Below are positions 61,206-64,000 of a DNA stretch of 64,000 nt, piece after piece. The DNA comes from Bradyrhizobium embrapense (GTDB lineage: Bacteria; Pseudomonadota; Alphaproteobacteria; Rhizobiales; Xanthobacteraceae). The stretch covers positions 23,109 to 87,108 of the forward strand of contig NZ_LFIP02000010.1 in NCBI RefSeq assembly GCF_001189235.2, written 5' to 3'. The notes beneath the pieces are model-generated. The model ran no database searches and was not told the DNA's origin. It saw nothing but the letters and a program-made list of their open reading frames with translations. Both the position numbers and the translations under genes were made by a program. Within the stretch, counting starts at the first letter, position 1. Each line of letters starts with the position of its first letter.

Positions 61206-61535
61206 ATGATCAAATCCGAACTTGTTCAGCGCATCGCCGAGCACAACCCGCACCTCTATCAGCGGGATGTCGAGAACATTGTGAATGCGATTCTCGATGA
61301 AATCGTCGCGGCGCTGGCGCGTGGCGATCGCGTCGAGTTGCGCGGTTTTGGCGCTTTCTCGGTGAAGCATCGCCCGGCGCGTGCCGGCCGCAATCCGCGC
61401 ACCGGCGAGCATGTGCCGGTCGATCAGAAGAGCGTGCCGTTCTTCAAGACCGGCAAGGAAATGCGCGAGCGTCTCAATCGCGACGAGACTGCGGCGGGCG
61501 GCTCCAAGGTCGACGCGCCCAAGGCCGATGCGTAA
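61206..61535 (+). CDS. ihfB: Integration host factor beta subunit
   Basis: 109 residues of the HU/IHF fold: MIKSELVQRIAEHNPHLYQRD, then GDRVELRGFGAFSVKHRPAR and GRNPRTGE, where the beta arm that inserts into the DNA minor groove lies. A 15-residue tail follows. It bends DNA, including at sigma-54 promoters, so it works with the rpoN product encoded 21 kb away. Confidence 0.96.
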   Translation: MIKSELVQRIAEHNPHLYQRDVENIVNAILDEIVAALARGDRVELRGFGAFSVKHRPARAGRNPRTGEHVPVDQKSVPFFKTGKEMRERLNRDETAAGGSKVDAPKADA

Positions 61536-61616
61536 CAAGGCTGGCGCTTAACGCGCGACGTCGAGCGTTGCCGTGCTGCGGGCGAGGTGCCCGCACCTTC
61601 TCCATCGTTGCGAGAG

Positions 61617-62009
61617 ATGGTCATGCGAAAGTTCTTCACGGCAGTCTTCGTCGTTCCGCTCGGACTGATTTTCATCATCTTCGCCGTCGCCAATCGTCAC
61701 TGGGTGACGGTGTCGTTCGATCCCTTCAACTCTGTGACGCCGACGGTTGCGGTCACGCTGCCGCTGTTCGTCGTCATCATCGCCTCTGCCATATTGGGTG
61801 TGATCGCGGGCGGCATCGGAACCTGGTTCAAGCAAGGGCGCTGGCGCCGTGCCGCCCGGCAGCACGAGGCGGACGCCCGCCACGTCCGCGCAGAGCTGGC
61901 TGACCTTCGGGCGGCGGCCCCCCGGGACGACGCGCAGCGCCGTTCGGCCCCGGCCCAGCTGGGCTTTTACGGGCCCAATGGGCGAGACAAGCAGGGCGCG
62001 ACGTTGTAG
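61617..62009 (+). CDS. LapA/DUF1049 membrane protein
   Basis: 130 residues with two membrane helices (FFTAVFVVPLGLIFIIFAVANRHW and LPLFVVIIASAILGVIAGGI) separated by a short loop with VSFDPF, the LapA-domain pattern. The C-terminus is cytoplasmic, with a coiled-coil-like charged stretch. LapA relatives act in LPS assembly control in E. coli; here only the domain match is claimed. ATGs at 61617 and 61623 are both possible. Confidence 0.8.
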   Translation: MVMRKFFTAVFVVPLGLIFIIFAVANRHWVTVSFDPFNSVTPTVAVTLPLFVVIIASAILGVIAGGIGTWFKQGRWRRAARQHEADARHVRAELADLRAAAPRDDAQRRSAPAQLGFYGPNGRDKQGATL

Positions 62010-62082
62010 AACCCGCCCCGTCGGATCGGTACAGCCCTGTTCCGGACGCCCGAAAACCCGTTTTGAGACCCGTTTCGAGACC

Positions 62083-62750
62083 ATGCCCCTGCTCGTCAAA
62101 ATCTGCGGCCTGTCCACGCGCGAGACGCTCGACGTCGCGCTTGAGGGCGGCGCCGACATGGTGGGGTTCGTGTTCTTCCCGCCGTCGCCGCGCCATATCA
62201 GCCTCCAGACCGCGCGCGAGCTGGGCGGCCGCGCCAAGGGCCGCGCCGTCAAGGTTGCGCTGACCGTCGATGCCGACGACGCGACGCTGGAAAACATCAT
62301 CGAGACGCTGCGGCCGGACATTCTGCAATTGCACGGCAAGGAGACCACCTCGCGGCTGCGCGACATCAAGCAGAAGTTCGGCCTGCCGCTGATGAAGGCG
62401 CTGCCGGTCGAGACCGCAGCCGACCTCGCGCCGCTGCCGGGCTATGCCAGCGTCGCCGACCGTATCCTGTTCGATGCGCGCGCGCCGAAGGATGCGACGC
62501 GGCCGGGCGGTCTCGGCGCGCCCTTTGACTGGCACGTGCTGGAAAATCTCGATCTCGCGCTGCCCTATATGGTCTCCGGCGGGCTCAACGCCGATAACGT
62601 CGCCGAGGCTGTCCGCGTCACCCGCGCCGGCGGGGTTGACGTGTCGTCGGGCGTCGAGCGCACGCCGGGCGTCAAGGATCCCGAGCTGATCCGCGCCTTC
62701 ATCCGCGCCGCACGCGCAACCCAAAGTACGACCCAAGAACTGATGGTTCG

Positions 62751-62754
<4 letters not shown>
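62083..62754 (+). CDS. trpF: Phosphoribosylanthranilate isomerase
   Basis: 223 residues of TIM barrel: LVKICGLSTRETLDVAL (catalytic Cys in KICG), MVGFVFFPPSPRHIS, ILQLHGKE and the phosphate-binding MVSGGLNADNVAEAV. It catalyses the third-last step of tryptophan synthesis. Overlaps trpB by ATGA. Confidence 0.97.
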
Positions 62755-63968
<1,214 letters not shown>

Positions 63969-64000
63969 CCGGCCCAGTGCGCTTCCTTCACCTCTCCCCG

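Overview
The window is high-GC, densely coded alphaproteobacterial chromosome, most likely Bradyrhizobium or a close Nitrobacteraceae relative. The reasons are the gene order (lptC-lptA-lptB-rpoN-hpf-ptsN; aroA-cmk-rpsA-sppA-ihfB-lapA-trpF-trpB; hsp20-DUF1150), the long imperfect palindromic repeats scattered between genes, and a ROSE-type RNA thermometer ahead of an Hsp20 gene. The assignment rests on recall of these features, not on a search. No rRNA, CRISPR array, prophage or transposase was seen. About 62 protein genes, two tRNA genes and many intergenic repeats were identified.

Layout. 1-7 kb: end of a 14-TM type MFS exporter, a CysZ-like membrane protein, then a LysR regulator and an MFS carrier divergent from a CoA-transferase / HMG-CoA-lyase-like pair, which looks like a small acid catabolism unit. 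6.9-9.7 kb: nikR divergent from a TonB-dependent receptor, with a perfect NikR operator between them. 9.7-16 kb: GT39 glycosyltransferase, YiiX-like papain-fold hydrolase, exported amine oxidase, metallo-beta-lactamase-fold protein and TauE/SafE permease. 16-22.4 kb: translation block (pheT, pheS, rplT, rpmI, infC). A DUF559 gene bracketed by a perfect 42-bp inverted repeat sits inside pheS-pheT, and infC starts at AUU. 22.6-32.6 kb: alpha/beta hydrolase, NTF2-like protein, a PPDK-like protein without its PEP domain paired with an undescribed PhoU/DUF47-like protein, thioesterase, queG, GST, uppP and an NDUFA9-like protein. 32.7 kb: tRNA-Leu(CAG).

34.5-41.3 kb: RNase D-like exonuclease, then the LPS transport genes lptC, lptA and lptB followed by rpoN, hpf and ptsN, which carry nitrogen and stationary-phase control. 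41.5-46.5 kb: TetR regulator divergent from an SDR / saccharopine-dehydrogenase-like / acyl-CoA synthetase group, with two operator palindromes. 46.6-47.5 kb: heat-shock unit hsp20-DUF1150 with a sigma32-like promoter and a ROSE-like leader. 47.5-51.7 kb: ugpBAEC importer for sn-glycerol-3-phosphate. 52-54.5 kb: CaiB-type CoA transferase, then ohr and its regulator ohrR. 54.5-55.5 kb: GIY-YIG protein, tRNA-Ala(GGC) and a TIGR02300 acidic protein. 55.6-64 kb: aroA-cmk, rpsA, sppA, ihfB, lapA-like, trpF-trpB.

Best candidates for something little described: (1) the PPDK-like / PhoU-like two-gene operon at 24.1-27.7 kb; (2) the NikR-operator-linked TonB receptor; (3) hsp20 with both a sigma32-like promoter and a ROSE-like thermometer; (4) the inverted-repeat-bracketed DUF559 gene translationally coupled to pheT.
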